Part shown: positions 27,100 to 40,309 of the stretch, piece by piece
Layout: each line of letters opens with the position of its first letter
Numbering within the stretch: position 1 is the first letter of the stretch
Assembly: GCA_016801845.1 (NCBI GenBank)
Contig: CM028908.1
Coordinates: 24,234,047-24,298,046 of the forward strand
Length of the DNA stretch: 64,000 bases
Direction of reading: 5' to 3'
Source of the DNA: Polydactylus sextarius
Taxonomy: Eukaryota > Chordata > Actinopteri > Polynemidae
Position numbers and translations under genes: made by a program
Notes under the pieces: generated by a model
Databases searched by the model: none
What the model saw: the letters and a program-made list of their open reading frames with translations, nothing else
Told to the model about the DNA's origin: nothing

Positions 27100-27780
27100 C
27101 CTCATAGCAGGGGAGGGTCTGCATCCTGGCACTGGGAGGAGATTGTGCTGAATGACTAACCCTGTCTGTGAGCCACTCACCATGGCTGGCTAGCTGCCAT
27201 TGGGAACAGTGGAAGTGTGAAAGGGATAGCAAAGCCCCTCAATTGGCTTCTAAAGCCGAGCTTAGCGAGGCCTCTTTTCTTCCTTGGTGTGACTGGCCGA
27301 CGAGGCAGGATCTCCAAGAAGACGCCTGTCACTTTGACCTAATCCGTTTTTTTCTGCCCAGCTGTGTGTGTGTGTGTGTGTGTGAGTGGGGGTGTGTGTG
27401 TGTGTGGAAAGTCACCTCTTAGTTGTATCACATTTGAATGCAAACAAGGCCGGAAAGGCTGCTTGTGTGTCAGATCGGAGGCAACTGTGAGCTGCTCTGA
27501 AAGGAGAACCCCTGTAGTCAGGGAGAAAAATGTGACAGGCAGCTCTATCATTGCTCACTAGTCAGACAATTTGAAAAATATTGCCTCTTTCAAGGCGCAC
27601 TCTTCTCTTTTCGGGGGGCCTAACCCAACACACCGGGCTGTTTAGCATCTCCACAGCCGTGAGATTGCTCCTGATGGCAACATTATGGAGACTCATTGTC
27701 AGGGTTTAACATTGCGTTGGAACTAAGAGGATTAACTTTTAACAGTCCAGCGGTCAGCGGCCCCATACGTTCATTCATAT
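27100..27780. promoter_or_regulatory. Candidate conserved noncoding block
   Basis: Sequence-complex, GC-balanced block, markedly unlike its AT-rich flanks, interrupted by a (GT)n array. No coding frame with splice sites was found. It resembles developmental enhancers in gene deserts, by texture only. Confidence 0.3.
27363..27407. repeat. Interrupted (GT)n microsatellite
   Basis: Two GT runs separated by GAGTGGGG, embedded in a sequence-complex block. Confidence 0.9.
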
Positions 27781-28300
27781 AGGAACCTCTAACCATAAAT
27801 CACCTGACAGGCTTCACCAAGAAAAGAAAAAAAAAAACCTAACTCGGGTTATATATATTTTAAGTGAAATAACCTGTTAATATTGGACCTTATGCAACCT
27901 TGCATTAATTAAAGGTCGCTCCATGTGGTTTTTCCACTGACATCAGTGATTTAATTCTCACAAAAGCTTTGTCTGATTTAATTATAAAGAAAAGCAGCAG
28001 TTTGTTATTCAGACAGTGACCATATGCCCATTTATCTGCCAATGACACAACTGTACAGACGGTGATGAGCTCATCAGTTAACTGGGACGTCCAGATGTTG
28101 GAGAGATATATGTGTTCCTGATGTATTGTGTTGTATTCATTTCTTTTCCTAAATATATTCAAATATACATCCCGAGCAGTGGAAACATTGTGGCTTCAAC
28201 AAAAGGTCACATGTGATGAGAGGAGTCGGCTCAGCGAGGAAGAAGTTCATCAAGACAGAATCAAAGGAAACATCAACATCAGTGCTGATTGTTCCAAACC

Positions 28301-28326
28301 ACGTGTGTGTGTGTGTGTGTGTGTGT
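28301..28326. repeat. (GT)n microsatellite
   Basis: About 12 GT units in noncoding DNA. Confidence 0.9.
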
Positions 28327-28689
28327 ATGCGTCCTCCAGCTTCCACGCCACTGTGACACTCGGCGCTGGAGCAAAATGATGAATGGCTTTAATAAGTCTG
28401 TAGCTGGCGGTTACACCGCAGGCAGATGAGACAAAACAAACTGTGTGTTTCTATGTGTTTTAAAGAGCATGCAGAAAACACACATGTACGGACTAGCTTT
28501 ACGACTCTCAGACTGCCTGTCCTCTCTTAACACTGATGGTTGAAGAGAAAAAAAAAATAATTCACACAAGCTTATGGAGTTAAAAGATCGTTGTGATGAT
28601 ACAATGACATGATACTATGTCCTGAAAAAAAAATATTTGATATAAACTTGATTTAATCTCTGTCATATTTTCCTGCACGTAGGTTTTTT

Positions 28690-29260
28690 TTTTTTTTTTG
28701 GGCCTTTGTTGTACTTGCACCTGTAACCAGAGAAACATTGAACCTCGGGAGCAGCAATTTATGGCGGTTGTGATCGCACAAGTATCATCTGACAGCGCCT
28801 TTGCCACATTTTATTCCAAAGAAAGTGCTGTAGCTGTGTTAGTGGCTACTGGTAATAATAGTATAGATTTCCCCTCTGGGAGGAAAAAGTGAATGCAATC
28901 TTGCCACACCATCTTTTTTTTTTTTTTTTTTTTTTGCTGCTTTTAAGCCTCACACACACACACACACACACACAGCTGACATAACACACAAATGCTTCTT
29001 TTATTACCTGGCAGTGATTGTTTGCTGAATGGGGAATGGCCTCCAGGAACCTAACTAAGCATTCCAGAGGAGCGCTACAGTATTCCAGGGGGAGGGACGG
29101 CCATTGTGTCTCTGTTAGGTCAACCTATCATGTGGCCCAGAAATTAAGGATGAGTTTGTAATGGCTTGGATCTGATCTGATTTTCTCTTTCAAGTCCCAG
29201 AACCCAGTGGGAGTACATTCTTACAGGCGCACAATTATGTTTTATAAACTTGTCGACTTG
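28690..29260. promoter_or_regulatory. Candidate conserved noncoding block
   Basis: Two complex segments either side of a poly-T/(CA)n repeat (28913-28974), with low internal repetition and no gene-like frame. Enhancer-like texture only. Confidence 0.27.
28913..28974. repeat. Poly-T plus (CA)n simple repeats
   Basis: A run of about 22 T (28914-28935) followed by a (CA)12 array (about 28950-28974). Confidence 0.9.
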
Positions 29261-32119
29261 GAGTTTTAATCTCCTAGAGGTCTGTGTGCGTGGAAGTGTG
29301 TTTACTGAGTAACTTATAGTGTAACTTTGTCGTATTATATATATACTCACACACCAAAATGTTGGCTATTTCACCTGACGGGTGTCTAGTGACACAGACT
29401 TTATTGTGATCAGTTTTCCCAGGAGCTGGATTCTTCCTTCTGTTGGCACTGAGGTTATTCAGTGTTAAGTGGATCATCCATTGAGGAAGAGATGTTTTTG
29501 TGTGAAGTTGTTACATGTGACCACTTAAACAAAAACACCATTCACCTCCATGATATAATGAGAAATTAATCCACATCTATAGACAAGCACATACGCTCCT
29601 GGAGATGAATTTATAAGATTAATGATTAAAGTGATCAGTTCAATAATAATGGACCAGATGACAATGAGTTTTATCAACCTGCTCTATTCATATTTATTTT
29701 CCAGCAAATTATATTTTCAACACTTTTGTATAAAACCAATCATCCGATGGCTGACAGACAAAGTCAGCAACTAGTGGAGCTTTTCACAAATAAAAGCTGA
29801 GATATTTGTTGATCAGATCGAAGTCGTTGGGTCCTCACATCCTCAGGGGAGATGTGTGTAAATTAGGTGAATGTGACTAGTAATGTAAAATCGTTTGCTA
29901 CAGAAGCTAATAATGGACTTACAGTTAATTTATGCTCGTCTGTATGGTTGCGTAGCCCGTTCGACCTCCTCTCTGTGGACTGACGTACGACAGAGACCAC
30001 GAGGCTGTGATTGAAGCAGTAACAACAACAACCGTCTCCTCTTCCATCCTTGTCTCAGTATTTGCAATAAAATGATTTGTTGTTCAATGTTGATCAATTC
30101 CAATTCCAACAAATGTCTTTTCTCGGTCTCCATTGTCGTAACAGAAAAAACCTATCGCCCTCTGCTGGTCTGGAGGTGAACTGCTTTGCGACACCAACCA
30201 ACTGACAGAGAAGTCTGAAGGAGTTCACGGCCGGGTTGATACGACTGTGAGGCCGCGCAGTCGGAGAAGCATAACAACACCTTTAGCAGGAATGCTAATG
30301 TTAATGTGTTAGCCTCAGTCTGTCTTGTACCTGTGAGGAGGAGCAGAGACAGTGATTTGTCTGTAACAGGACTAGAAGAAGCTGAGTGCTGAAGGCTAAA
30401 CCCTGATGAATTACCTGCAGAGGAAAAAAGATATAGGTCAGGAAAAGATTCACAGCCAAGAAGACCCAGAGGGTCAAAACGAAGGTTAAGATGTCAACAT
30501 TAGAGAAGCTACCTGCAGCGTTTTTGTCATTCTGTTATTGTTCATGGTGGTAAAACCAAATGAAAAGAGTAGCCCATTGCTACGCAAGGTAAGATTGGTA
30601 AGATTATAAAAAAAACAAACAAAAAAACCACACAATCAGGCTGGTATGAAAACAACTAGTTTTGTTTTTACTTTCAGATTCGGTTCTTTAGAAAATCTGG
30701 AGGAACCGTTGGTTCATTTCCAATCTGTCAATGCCGCAGAACAAAACTGAAAATTATTATTATTAACAGGATTTTAAAGAAGAGATTCAGTTTATCAGCA
30801 ATCATGACAGAAAGTTGAACATTCACGTAATTAATAATCAGTTGTGTTACTGTGTCTTCGTGTTCATTATCTACGTCCGTACGGTGTATTAGCCTCAGCT
30901 GCCATCAGTTATTTAATTATCATCGGCCGTCTGACATCACCGCTCCGGCCAGCTGTGTTGTTCTGACACGGACAGACACCTCTGACCTCACGCTGAACTA
31001 GACTTTTCAGCCAATCGGGCGACAGCAGAGCTCAACGCTCCTGTGGGTTCACGATCAGAGGAACGAACACGCTCGAAGTTTATAAATGGAGATGGAACTT
31101 CTTTCCAGATCAATCGGAAAGAAAAAAAAAAAAAAAGGAGTATCCAAAAGAGCTGTGTGGAAAATATGTGTTAGCGGAGGCGTTGCGGTGACGCAGAGCC
31201 AGAGCTCATGGGGGATACAAAAGACACGGAGGGAGCCTCACCTGGTGAATGTGAGGGAGTCGCTGTCTGAGCCTGTTCGCTACGGGAGAGTCTGGATCAG
31301 TGGAAGGCTGCCTGGATCCTGGCAAAAAAAAAAAAAAAAAAAACGATCCTCATGCTTATGGTCAGTCTGAAAGCCTCAACATAAATATCCCTTTTCCCTT
31401 CTTGAAGAGGCCTCAAGCTGTCTAAACAATGATGGAGGGGGGTGGCAGCAACAAGCAACATGAGGCAGCCATGGGAAAGCAAAATGCACATCTCAGGAGC
31501 AGTAGGAAGAAATCGTCTTTATTTTTCTTATTCTGATAAATATGAACTTAGATCCCACGTGTTTTTTTTTTTTTTATAGTCACCAGGTGCAGAGCTTCTC
31601 TGACTCACCACGTCGTGTTATTTACGTGTACACACCATCAGAACCCACATTAAAATACAGACAGCGTATGATGTTGTTATCGTTGAAGTTAGGCGGCTTT
31701 TTTTCAAAAAAACACTTAAGGGGGAAATCTGCAGGTGACTCAACACAAAGTCTCCTGGGAGTTATTACATTATTATCTAATAATAGGGACTACTGGTCAC
31801 ATGAGTGACCCCCAGTTATTTAAATGTCTTCCTACATTTTGAAAAATCAAGTCTTTTGCCAGGAATGTACATCGATAGTGACAATTCGGCAAAAATCAAT
31901 CCCCATTTAGTGCAAATACATGCGCGAGTTGCGCACGCAGAGTTATTTGATACACAACCCTGACTGAAGCAACATGTCATGGTATGTTGCACCGCACCAA
32001 CAACAACACACCGATGAAGAAAACTGCAAGACAACACAGAGGTAAACAATGCTTCAGTTAAAATACTTCAAAGTGCTGTGAGCTCCTTCAGATGCAAATG
32101 GTCATGAATTTGTGCCAAG
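29261..32119. other. Intergenic, no gene seen
   Basis: Includes a GC-richer patch at 30900-31320 flanked by poly-A runs (31122-31136 and 31323-31343). It has a CTCACCTGGTGAATGTGAGG segment with a minus-strand donor-like CAG|GTGAGG, but no exon could be built. Confidence 0.5.
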
Positions 32120-32797
32120 CAGTGTTGTATAAAGTAGCTGAACACCACACTAGAGTAGAAGTACAGACACTAGAGTAGAAGTACAGACACTAGAGTAGAA
32201 GTACAGACACTAGAGTAGAAGTACAGACACTAGAGTAGAAGTACAGACACTAGAGTAGAAGTACAGACACTAGAGTAGAAGTACAGATACTCGACCAAAC
32301 AATAACTTCAGTAGAAGTTCAAGTCATCACTATAATGATTTTCCAGTAAAAGTCTTAAAGTATCTAGTATTTACTGTACTTAAGTATGACAGTAATCTAT
32401 AATTAAATGTACTTAAGTGTAGAAAGTAAAAGTACAAGTACATGTTAATAAAACAGAAGAATATTATGAAGTTTATCCAGCACTTTAAAACATGGAGCTA
32501 CAACAATCTTCATAGACAATGTCTTGAGTCTGAACTAAAGAACTAAAGTTGTTGTTTTTTCACTACATTTCTAAGTTTGATACTGATATATTTTTAAAGT
32601 TTCTCCATCATCCACCTTTAAGATGGAGTCTCCATCAACCCCTTAAACATGGTGTTGATAATCTACACATGTAATTAAGTTAGGAAATGTAGTGAAGTAA
32701 AAAAAAAAAAAAAAACCTCAAGTTAAGTACAGATGCTCCCAAAACATACTTAAGTACAGTAGTGAAGTATAATTACTTTGTTAATATAAAAAACTGG
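32120..32797 (+). mobile_element. hAT-like non-autonomous element, copy 3 with expanded minisatellite
   Basis: Same family and orientation as copy 1, left end CAGTGTTGTATAAAGTAGC. The 20-bp tandem is expanded to seven nearly identical units (32147-32286). Towards the right end a stretch is replaced by poly-A (about 32700-32716), and the terminus is decayed. Confidence 0.78.
32147..32286. repeat. 20-bp minisatellite, seven units
   Basis: Seven head-to-tail copies of ACACTAGAGTAGAAGTACAG inside hAT-like copy 3. The other copies have two or three units, so the number changes within the family. Confidence 0.95.
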
Positions 32798-32849
32798 TGC
32801 TGAGTCATATGATCAGGTCCATACAACCCATCAGAGCTCTGACATCAGG

Positions 32850-33040
32850 AAGAGTCAGTAATAGAGAAGGAGCTGATCGTAGACATCCAGAGTTACACCA
32901 TAAAACTTTTGTAGAAAACTTTATGAGCCAGAACAGAAAAGGAGAGAGAAGCAAGTGATTTCTGAACATGTGGATCTGTTACTTGACGACAGCTGTTGGT
33001 TGTAGTCATGGAAACTTGTCAACTTTGAGGAAGAAGCAGT
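32850..33040 (+). repeat. Unclassified dispersed repeat, fullest copy
   Basis: Shares the order of words GAGAAG..TTCTGAA(C/T)ATGTGGATCTG..ACTT..AGCTGTTGGTTGTAGT with weaker copies near 42780-42900, 45600-45720 and 62440-62540. Family and mechanism unknown. Confidence 0.4.
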
Positions 33041-33299
33041 CAAACTCACGTTAATAACACAGTGGTCTGAACACACCTTTATGGAGACTGAACTAAAAGA
33101 TCCACTCGGTCCGGGTCAAACAATACCTACTAAGATTTATGTAATTGCTTTTCAAACAACAACAAGCGATGAACCGTTACCACCAAAACTAGTCGCAGGT
33201 TTCGAGAACAGAGGCCCATACAAACTACAAGGGAATCTCTTTCAACTTGGAAAAAAAGTTTCATAGTATAATTGTGTCACAGATCTTTAGAGGGTTTTG

Positions 33300-33580
33300 A
33301 TCTTCTGTCTCTCTTTTTACCTCTGCCAGACTTTGTCTGAACATCAGAGGCCGCAGTGAGATGAAAGGTCACCACAGGTACAGTAATGTTATTGTTGCTA
33401 TTGTTTTCCGTGCAGTATCATTATCCTGACAGCTGACACACAATCTGACTTTTAATTTGTCACATAAACCTGTGTAGAATCTGCATAATCTTCACAGATG
33501 ACTGGGACTTGGGGCTGACAGGGTTTCCAAAGCATGACATCTGGCACAGCAGCGAGCGGAGATCTTTTTTTTTTTTTTTC
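33300..33580. promoter_or_regulatory. Candidate conserved noncoding block
   Basis: Complex, repeat-poor stretch between the hAT-like copy 3 region and a poly-T run. No coding evidence. Confidence 0.22.
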
Positions 33581-35639
33581 CTTGTAGAATCCATGTCTTG
33601 TCACTTGTTGAAACTTGTTGTTTTAAAGCAACACAGCAGAGAGCTGGCCGATCCAATCCTGGGCTAAAGTTGCCAGCACCAATGACTAAGCCCTGTATTC
33701 ATCATTATTATACTAATCTCTTAGTTTCCACTCTTTATAAGACTGCGCCATTGTAGTGAACTTACTGTGAACTTCAAAACTAACAGATCAAATGAACCTT
33801 TTTTATATGCAGCACGGTGAATTTTGAGTCTACATTTGACATTTGATTAGAAAGCATGATTTCCCTCAGCAATGTGCAATATGGTCAGAGCTCTATCGCT
33901 CTGTTAAACTGTACAGTTTTGGTGCAAACTTCAGAGTCATGCACGTTTACAATACGAGCGTGTCTTATCTCAGTAATTCCTCATGAAGCTCATAAAGATA
34001 TGTGCTCGATGAATGAGCGGAATAGTTTCCGAAGTGAAGCAACACATATGTGAAAACAGAGCACCGTCTGGACGTAAAGATAACATGTGGCCAGGTTTCT
34101 GCACAGGTAGTGTAAGCACGCCCAGAGCTCAGAGGAAAACAAAGCTCAGACGTCTCGTCTGCTGCTGATTCCCAGCAGGAGAAGTTAGAGAGGTGACAAC
34201 GCGTTCACTGAACTTTCATAAGCTTTAAAAAAAATCTGAGCTGACGTGCAGTGGCTGCACATTTTGCATTTATCTGTCATGATATTCACTGAGTTGTAAA
34301 AGTAGAGTTACAGGCAGATCAAAAGTGACACAAAATGTTTAATAGAACTTAAAACTGTTTATGGAGTATGAGTCAATAATTATTATACCCTCAAAATCCA
34401 ATTTGAAGAAGGCAGCTAATGTTAGTGTTACTAACTGATGGTATTAAGTTACTTTGTAACTTAATACAACCTGGATCAAGTCTGTATGTTGGGAACTCAT
34501 CAGTCCTACTGCTACTCTGACTGGGAGGATGGTCATAATGAGGGAAACGATGAATACATGAAGACTTTTACAGCATTTTCATGTAATAAAGATAAATCAT
34601 CCATCATCTTCACAAACATGTCGACACGTTCAGCCAAGACATGTCAACATATTAATTTGGGATTGTTGTATTTATTGGGAAGTATTTTTATTGAAATGGT
34701 GTGTTAAAGAGAACCTATTTAAGATTTTCTCCCATCTAGTGGTGAGGTCGTTTACCACAACCAACTCAATACTTTACTTTAACCCCGTCCATTTTTCCAA
34801 ATGCACATTTTCTACTACAGAAGCCGAGAAATATCAACAAGATGTCGAACTTCTATTTATGGAAAAGCAACTCCGATACTTACTCTTGTGACGCCAACCT
34901 GGTTCTCATGACTATCTTTTATTTTTAATCACTTAACATATATCGATAATTTCTCACAGAGGTCTCTGGTGGGTATCTCCCTCTGTGAGTCTGTTTCAAC
35001 TTCTAATCGTGCTGACACTGAACGTAAACATGTAAAATTGTACTGTATTGACCCTGGTGTTGTCTGTTGTTGGTTGATGTTGGATGTAGCTAATTGTTGA
35101 TGGAGCTAATTGCTAATTAATGAGGTCATAGTTGTGATAAAAAAAAAAAAAAGATTTTTGACCAGAATAGACAACCTGAAAAATTACGCAATGTGGCTTT
35201 AATAATACATATAATATGATCAACATTTCAGACCAAATGTAAAATTGAGGAGCTTTTATTGAGGAGGTGCTAGTTAGTTAGCACACCAGCATCAGTAGAA
35301 TAAAAGAGGTACAAATAGTAAAAACAACAGTTAGCATTAGCAATGTTTTCAATCACTGGTGGTTGAAGGACTGAAGTTTTGTACAGCTGCTAAAAGTCTT
35401 TAAATATATGAGTTTGACCATTGAAATTGAGCCAAGAACAACATTATGGACGTTGACTGACAGAAAATATCATTGTTATTGTTTCAATTAATGGACTCTC
35501 TGTGATTGTAGGTAATGATTGTGAATAAAAGTTTGCAGACATGCTTCTTGTTCATCATTCAAAGCCCTTGAAGAGGGCACGGTTGTTTTGAGTATAGTGA
35601 TGCAGCGTTAGTCTGTCATCAGGCTGTTCATTACTCAAA
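33581..35639. other. Intergenic, no gene seen
   Basis: AT-rich noncoding sequence with poly-T and poly-A runs; no recognised feature. Confidence 0.55.
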
Positions 35640-36540
35640 CTTATTTTAGCATGACTGTCACAACTGTTTGCAGGTTCCTCCGGCTGCACTCTCTGCTGCG
35701 GGATGATCCACCACATTCCTCAGCCTAAATCAACTGTGAAAGGTGCGAGGTGATGAAACCATCAAGAATGAGCAAATTCTACACAGGAATTTATGCGTCA
35801 CTTAAAGCGTACCTGCTCACTCTATAAAGAACGATCTCCGCTATTATTAATCAGAGAAGGTCACAGACTGAACTGAAACAGGATACGGGGCTTGTATTCA
35901 CTGGTGTTTCAACCTTTCCGCCTGAACTCTGCTTCAGGCTTCATACATCAGACTTTTCTCATCATTTAATGCCTCAATATCCTTCAAGAACTTTTTTTTT
36001 TTTCCATCTTTTTATCATGGCAAAGAAATTATAGCTTTCTTAGCGTAAAGCAGGAAGTCGTTTGTGTAGCTGATGCTTGCTTATTTAGTTTTCATGTCAG
36101 CATGGCCACAGGGACATACCTCCCATGTCCTGTCAGTACAGCAGTTCATACGGTGCATGCCGTGTGTCATTACTGCATTCTTCACACATTTTTACCGTCA
36201 AAAGAGCAGTGGGTGTAGCGTCTGATGTAAACTTTTGCAGGGACAACACATAATTTAGTTTGCCCGACACTGCGAGCTCTAATAACAGCATGATGCTCGT
36301 CTATATACTGCACAAATTGGTATGAGCTGCAAGCTAACACAAGCACAAGAATCATTTCTAATCCTTTTCATACGTGGAGTGTAATTTCAGATACACGCCA
36401 CACATGTGGTAGAAAGGCCTGCAGGAGAAAAAAAGTGTAATTAAGTGCATCTTGCTGTTATTTCCTTTGGCTTCTCTAGGATTAAGCCGCCTGTCAGTCA
36501 CCACAGGAAACAAAAAGAGACGAGGACCTCCAGCACGGCT
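35640..36540. promoter_or_regulatory. Candidate conserved noncoding block
   Basis: About 900 bp of non-repetitive sequence with balanced composition, in the desert 8 kb downstream of wnt7a. No open frame of note. Confidence 0.25.
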
Positions 36541-37959
36541 TCATGTCTTAGTGTGTAACCACAGCACAACTACATGACGCCTCAGTGCCAGTGGCAGGAG
36601 GTGTACTTGATACACACATGCATCTGTGTTTGGACTGGAGTAGTAAAAGCAGATAGTTGGCATGACTGCAATATTTGGAACTCATGTAATCCTTTAAATA
36701 TAGACTTCTATTTAGTGTTTACAAAATGTCTTTTTGTCACGAATTTCATGAGAACATTGCATCCGCGTTACGACGCCTGCGCTTAAGTAGCATTAGCAGT
36801 GAAATGATTATAAGCAAAAAGTGGATATTGTTCAGGGTTAATAGGAGGGGTTTTTTTTTTTAGCCACGTCCTGTTCTCTTGTCTATACTGGTCAAAGTGA
36901 TTGCACCAAACTTGACTTTACGGCTCTAAAAGATGGACACCGTGCTGAATTCATAGATTCAGTAGCTTCAGGCTCCAGTGGTGCTGGTGATCAGTGGGTC
37001 CATGCTTGTGTCTCAAAGGGTTTGCATGGATTCCTGTAAAACTGGTGTAAATGTTGACAGTTTCCATTGGATTAACCCTAATAACTTTATTGACCTGACT
37101 GTCATTGATATCCACTGTTAACTTAACATTTGTGGTTTGAGTCAGGTATCTCATGAGGTATCGGGTGATTTGCCATGTGGTGAAATAAACTGTTTCACAT
37201 TTCTGTCAACGTAAATTATAATAGCTTTGGTGTTCCCCCAACTTGTCATCCAGTGCTACCCTCAAGTCATAATATTATACTTTTGTTTATGTCTAAATAC
37301 CAAAATGACATCCCCATCAGTCTCGGTTGTGCTAGTTTACATAGTAGACACTTAAGTGCCAAATGCTAACGCTAAAATACAATAGTAAAGATTAAACATT
37401 TTCCCGCCAGTGTTTTTTATTTGTTTTAATTGTCTTGCATTTTATTTATTTGTTTTATTCATGACCTGACTCAACAACCTACACTCCTGAACCTCTTGTC
37501 TTCACCTGTATCTCTGGGCGTAATTGCGACAGACATTGAGCAGATAAATACCATCAGTTGATTTGATGGATTTAGAAACAACAAAGATGTGCCAACATGT
37601 CAAAGAAGCTCAAAGAGCTTTGCCACAGTAAAACCAAAAAAACACCGAGCGGGTGTGTGATATGCCTACTTAATTTCCCACCAATCAAAATTGTCTCTTT
37701 CTTGATGTGGGTGGATTATTATTGTTGTTTTATTCAGTGTTATTACACTAACCAATCTGAAGTATTGATAACCCACTGAACAAGACAAGTTAACGCAAAA
37801 AGTGAGACCTTGCTGAGAACCTACGTGTGTCATTTGTGTAGATAAAGTGGAGAATGACTGATATGTGTCAGTTTAAAGTCAGCACGTTCCCATATTTACA
37901 CAGACAAACTGTGTAAGTATCTAAGGCAGCAAAAACTCAATGATGTGTGGATGATTTAC
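36541..37959. other. Intergenic, no gene seen
   Basis: Noncoding; short chance frames only. Confidence 0.55.
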
Positions 37960-38510
37960 CATCATGGAAGAACAAGTCTCTGCAAAACATGTACCACCAA
38001 CCAGAAACCAGAAATCCTTCCAATGGTTGGAAAGACACCACAGAGGCATGAATCATAACAAGCATTCAGAACAAGACTGGTAGATACTGGGGTTTACCAC
38101 ACCAGAGAATGACTGATCTAAGTGCTGTGGGACTTTTAGGTCCAGGTGAACAAACAGGCAATGGCCAATCAACTGAACATACTCTTGGTCGAAAAACAAC
38201 ACAAGGCTCTAGTGGTGACCGATGTAGCAGTCCCAAGTGACACCAACATCAGGAAAAAGGAACAGGAGAGAAAGACTAAAGGAGAAGCTGGAACAGATGT
38301 GGGTAGTAAAGGTAAAACTGGTGCCTGTAGTGATCAGAGCACTAGGGGCAGTGACCCCCAAACTGGTAGATTGGTTCCTGCAGATTCCTGGTACAACATC
38401 TGAAGTCTCTGTCCAGAAGAGAACAGTAATAGAAATGGCTACGATACGTAGTTCACAGGACCATCAAACTCCCAGGTCTCTGGTAGAGGACCCAAGCTTG
38501 AGGGCTTAAC
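37960..38510 (+). pseudogene. Non-LTR retrotransposon ORF remnant (C-terminal part)
   Basis: Two neighbouring frames together match the C-terminal region of reverse-transcriptase ORFs of a LINE type found in fish and cnidarians. The first, from 38146, reads MANQLNILLVEKQHKALVVT and DVAVPSDTNIRKKEQE. After a frameshift near 38270 the second reads LVPVVIRALGAVTPKLVDWF and LQIPGTTSEVSVQK. Upstream, decayed words (CACCACAGAGGCATGAATCA) look like the preceding part. A broken relic, with no RT core in the window. Confidence 0.7.
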
Positions 38511-38519
38511 TATGTAACT

Positions 38520-39360
38520 GCATATGCAAATTAGTTAAAACAGCTTTACGAACAATTCCCCCGCATTTGCTTTCCCTAAATAAAAGCACTAAAAATATTT
38601 TACAACCAGTCAACCTCAGGGCTATAGATTTATCATTATCTGGCTCCGACCTCAGCGTATTTTAAACAACAAATAACACATTATTCATTCAATCACTTTC
38701 TGAGCCAAACCCTGATTTATTGTGGATGCAGTGTCAAACTTACCTAATATAAAATGTTTGATTTATGCCTCCTACAATTAAAAATCTTCATAACAGCCTT
38801 TGGTTTTCTAGAGAATGCACCTTGTTTCTGACTCATTCCTCGACTACGACGTCATTGTTGGCACTGTTCAGCCCTCACTTTCAAGGTGCTGCTATAATTG
38901 TAGTTATTAAGCAGCCCCCTGTCTTAAATAATCAGTGCTCTGACAAAGACTCTCCTGCACAAGCCAAGCATTACACCTTACAGCGTTTTTTTTTTGCATT
39001 GGAGTACCATCATGTTTTTTCTCATGCTTACAGACCCTGGGTCTGGAATATAACAGCAAACAAAGCTCCATATTAAAGAAGCTTAAGCTGTGTATAAATG
39101 AAATATTTACTCTGGATTACATCGCGGAGGATCTGGGAGGCAACTCACACGAGCAGCTTCAGGAACAGATGCAGAGATGACAGGCAGTCACAGCACTGAG
39201 CAGTATGGTTGTCATAAATCTTGGAATACCACCTCTGCAGGTGTTCACAGGTGCATTACATGCAGAGAGACACATGGAGGCTGGAAAAAGCACTTCCAAA
39301 TCTATCTTGAACAAGCAGAGGCATTGAACACTGAGAACTTTAGCAATGATTCATTTGTTT
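38520..39360. promoter_or_regulatory. Candidate conserved noncoding block
   Basis: Complex stretch between the LINE ORF remnant and the Tc1 relic. A 61-codon frame at 39177-39362 has no recognised domain and no flanking splice logic, so I do not call it a gene. Confidence 0.22.
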
Positions 39361-39566
39361 AAATAAGAAAAACATCATTAAACGGTTCATTAGTGCTTGA
39401 ATGATCCATTTTTGTTGCCTGTTTTTTTAAGCCTGATGTTCTCCTCCTCTATGTTCTTGTACATGCAGTCACTGTAGTCAGTGTCTGCCAGTCTGATAAA
39501 GCATGTGATTTCATTAAACATATAGTTAAGAAGCATGTATGACAAAATGTTATGGAAACAGCATCT

Positions 39567-40290
39567 TTAGTACTTGGTAGCGCCCTCAAGTTGCATGATG
39601 TATACCCAGCATCTTGCGGCATTCCTTAGGAATCTTGTCCACTCCTCAATACTCTTGGGTTTGCGATGGTGCAACCCATCAGACATTTTCTAATAGTTTC
39701 AAATGAGGTGACCATACTCGTCTTCTGAAACCAAGCCTTGGTGGACTTTCTTGTTTGGACGTTTTCTTGGGGTCATTGTCCTGTTGGAAGGTCCAGGCTC
39801 CCAGGATTCAACTTAATAACTTTAGTCAAATTGACAAATTCTTCTAGGATTTTTAGATACTTGAAAGAATCCATCTTACCTCCCACACACTGTTGTTTCC
39901 AGTGCCAGAGGAGGCGCCACCGCCCCAGAGTATCACAGAGTTACCCTCATGCTTCACTAAAGACAAGGTTTTCTTTTCAGCCTCATTCTTTCTCCTACAA
40001 ACACATCACTGAACCACAGGCCTGAATAGTCCCAGTTTTGTTTCATCACTCACTATTTACGTAGGTTTGATATATGGGTCTGGGTTCTTTTAGGTGAGTA
40101 GTAAGGTACATCTTCAAGTGCAGACATGGAAACCTTCAGCATTTAGTATGCACCTTAATGTGGAAACCGAAACTTTGGTGCCGGCTCCATCAAGTCTTGC
40201 TGTGGGTCTTTAGCAGTCGCTTAAGGGTTTTTGCCGACTGGCAGTGAGTGATATCTTCCGCTTTCTGCCATGAAAAAAAGATCAGATCAG
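39567..40290 (-). pseudogene. Decayed Tc1/mariner transposase
   Basis: Minus-strand relic of a Tc1-type transposase. It shows TFQQDNDPK (complement of 39782-39810, around the second catalytic Asp region), WGGGASS-type coding about 150 bp before it, and a C-terminus ATKY-stop at 39567-39569. Many stops and frameshifts are present. The ORF cannot be functional. Terminal inverted repeats were not located. Confidence 0.65.
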
Positions 40291-40309
40291 ATCACACACG
40301 ATACTTTCT

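Noticed and set aside
38146..38509. Possible functional small genes (85 and 90 codons)
   Set aside because: Both frames are pieces of a frameshifted LINE ORF.
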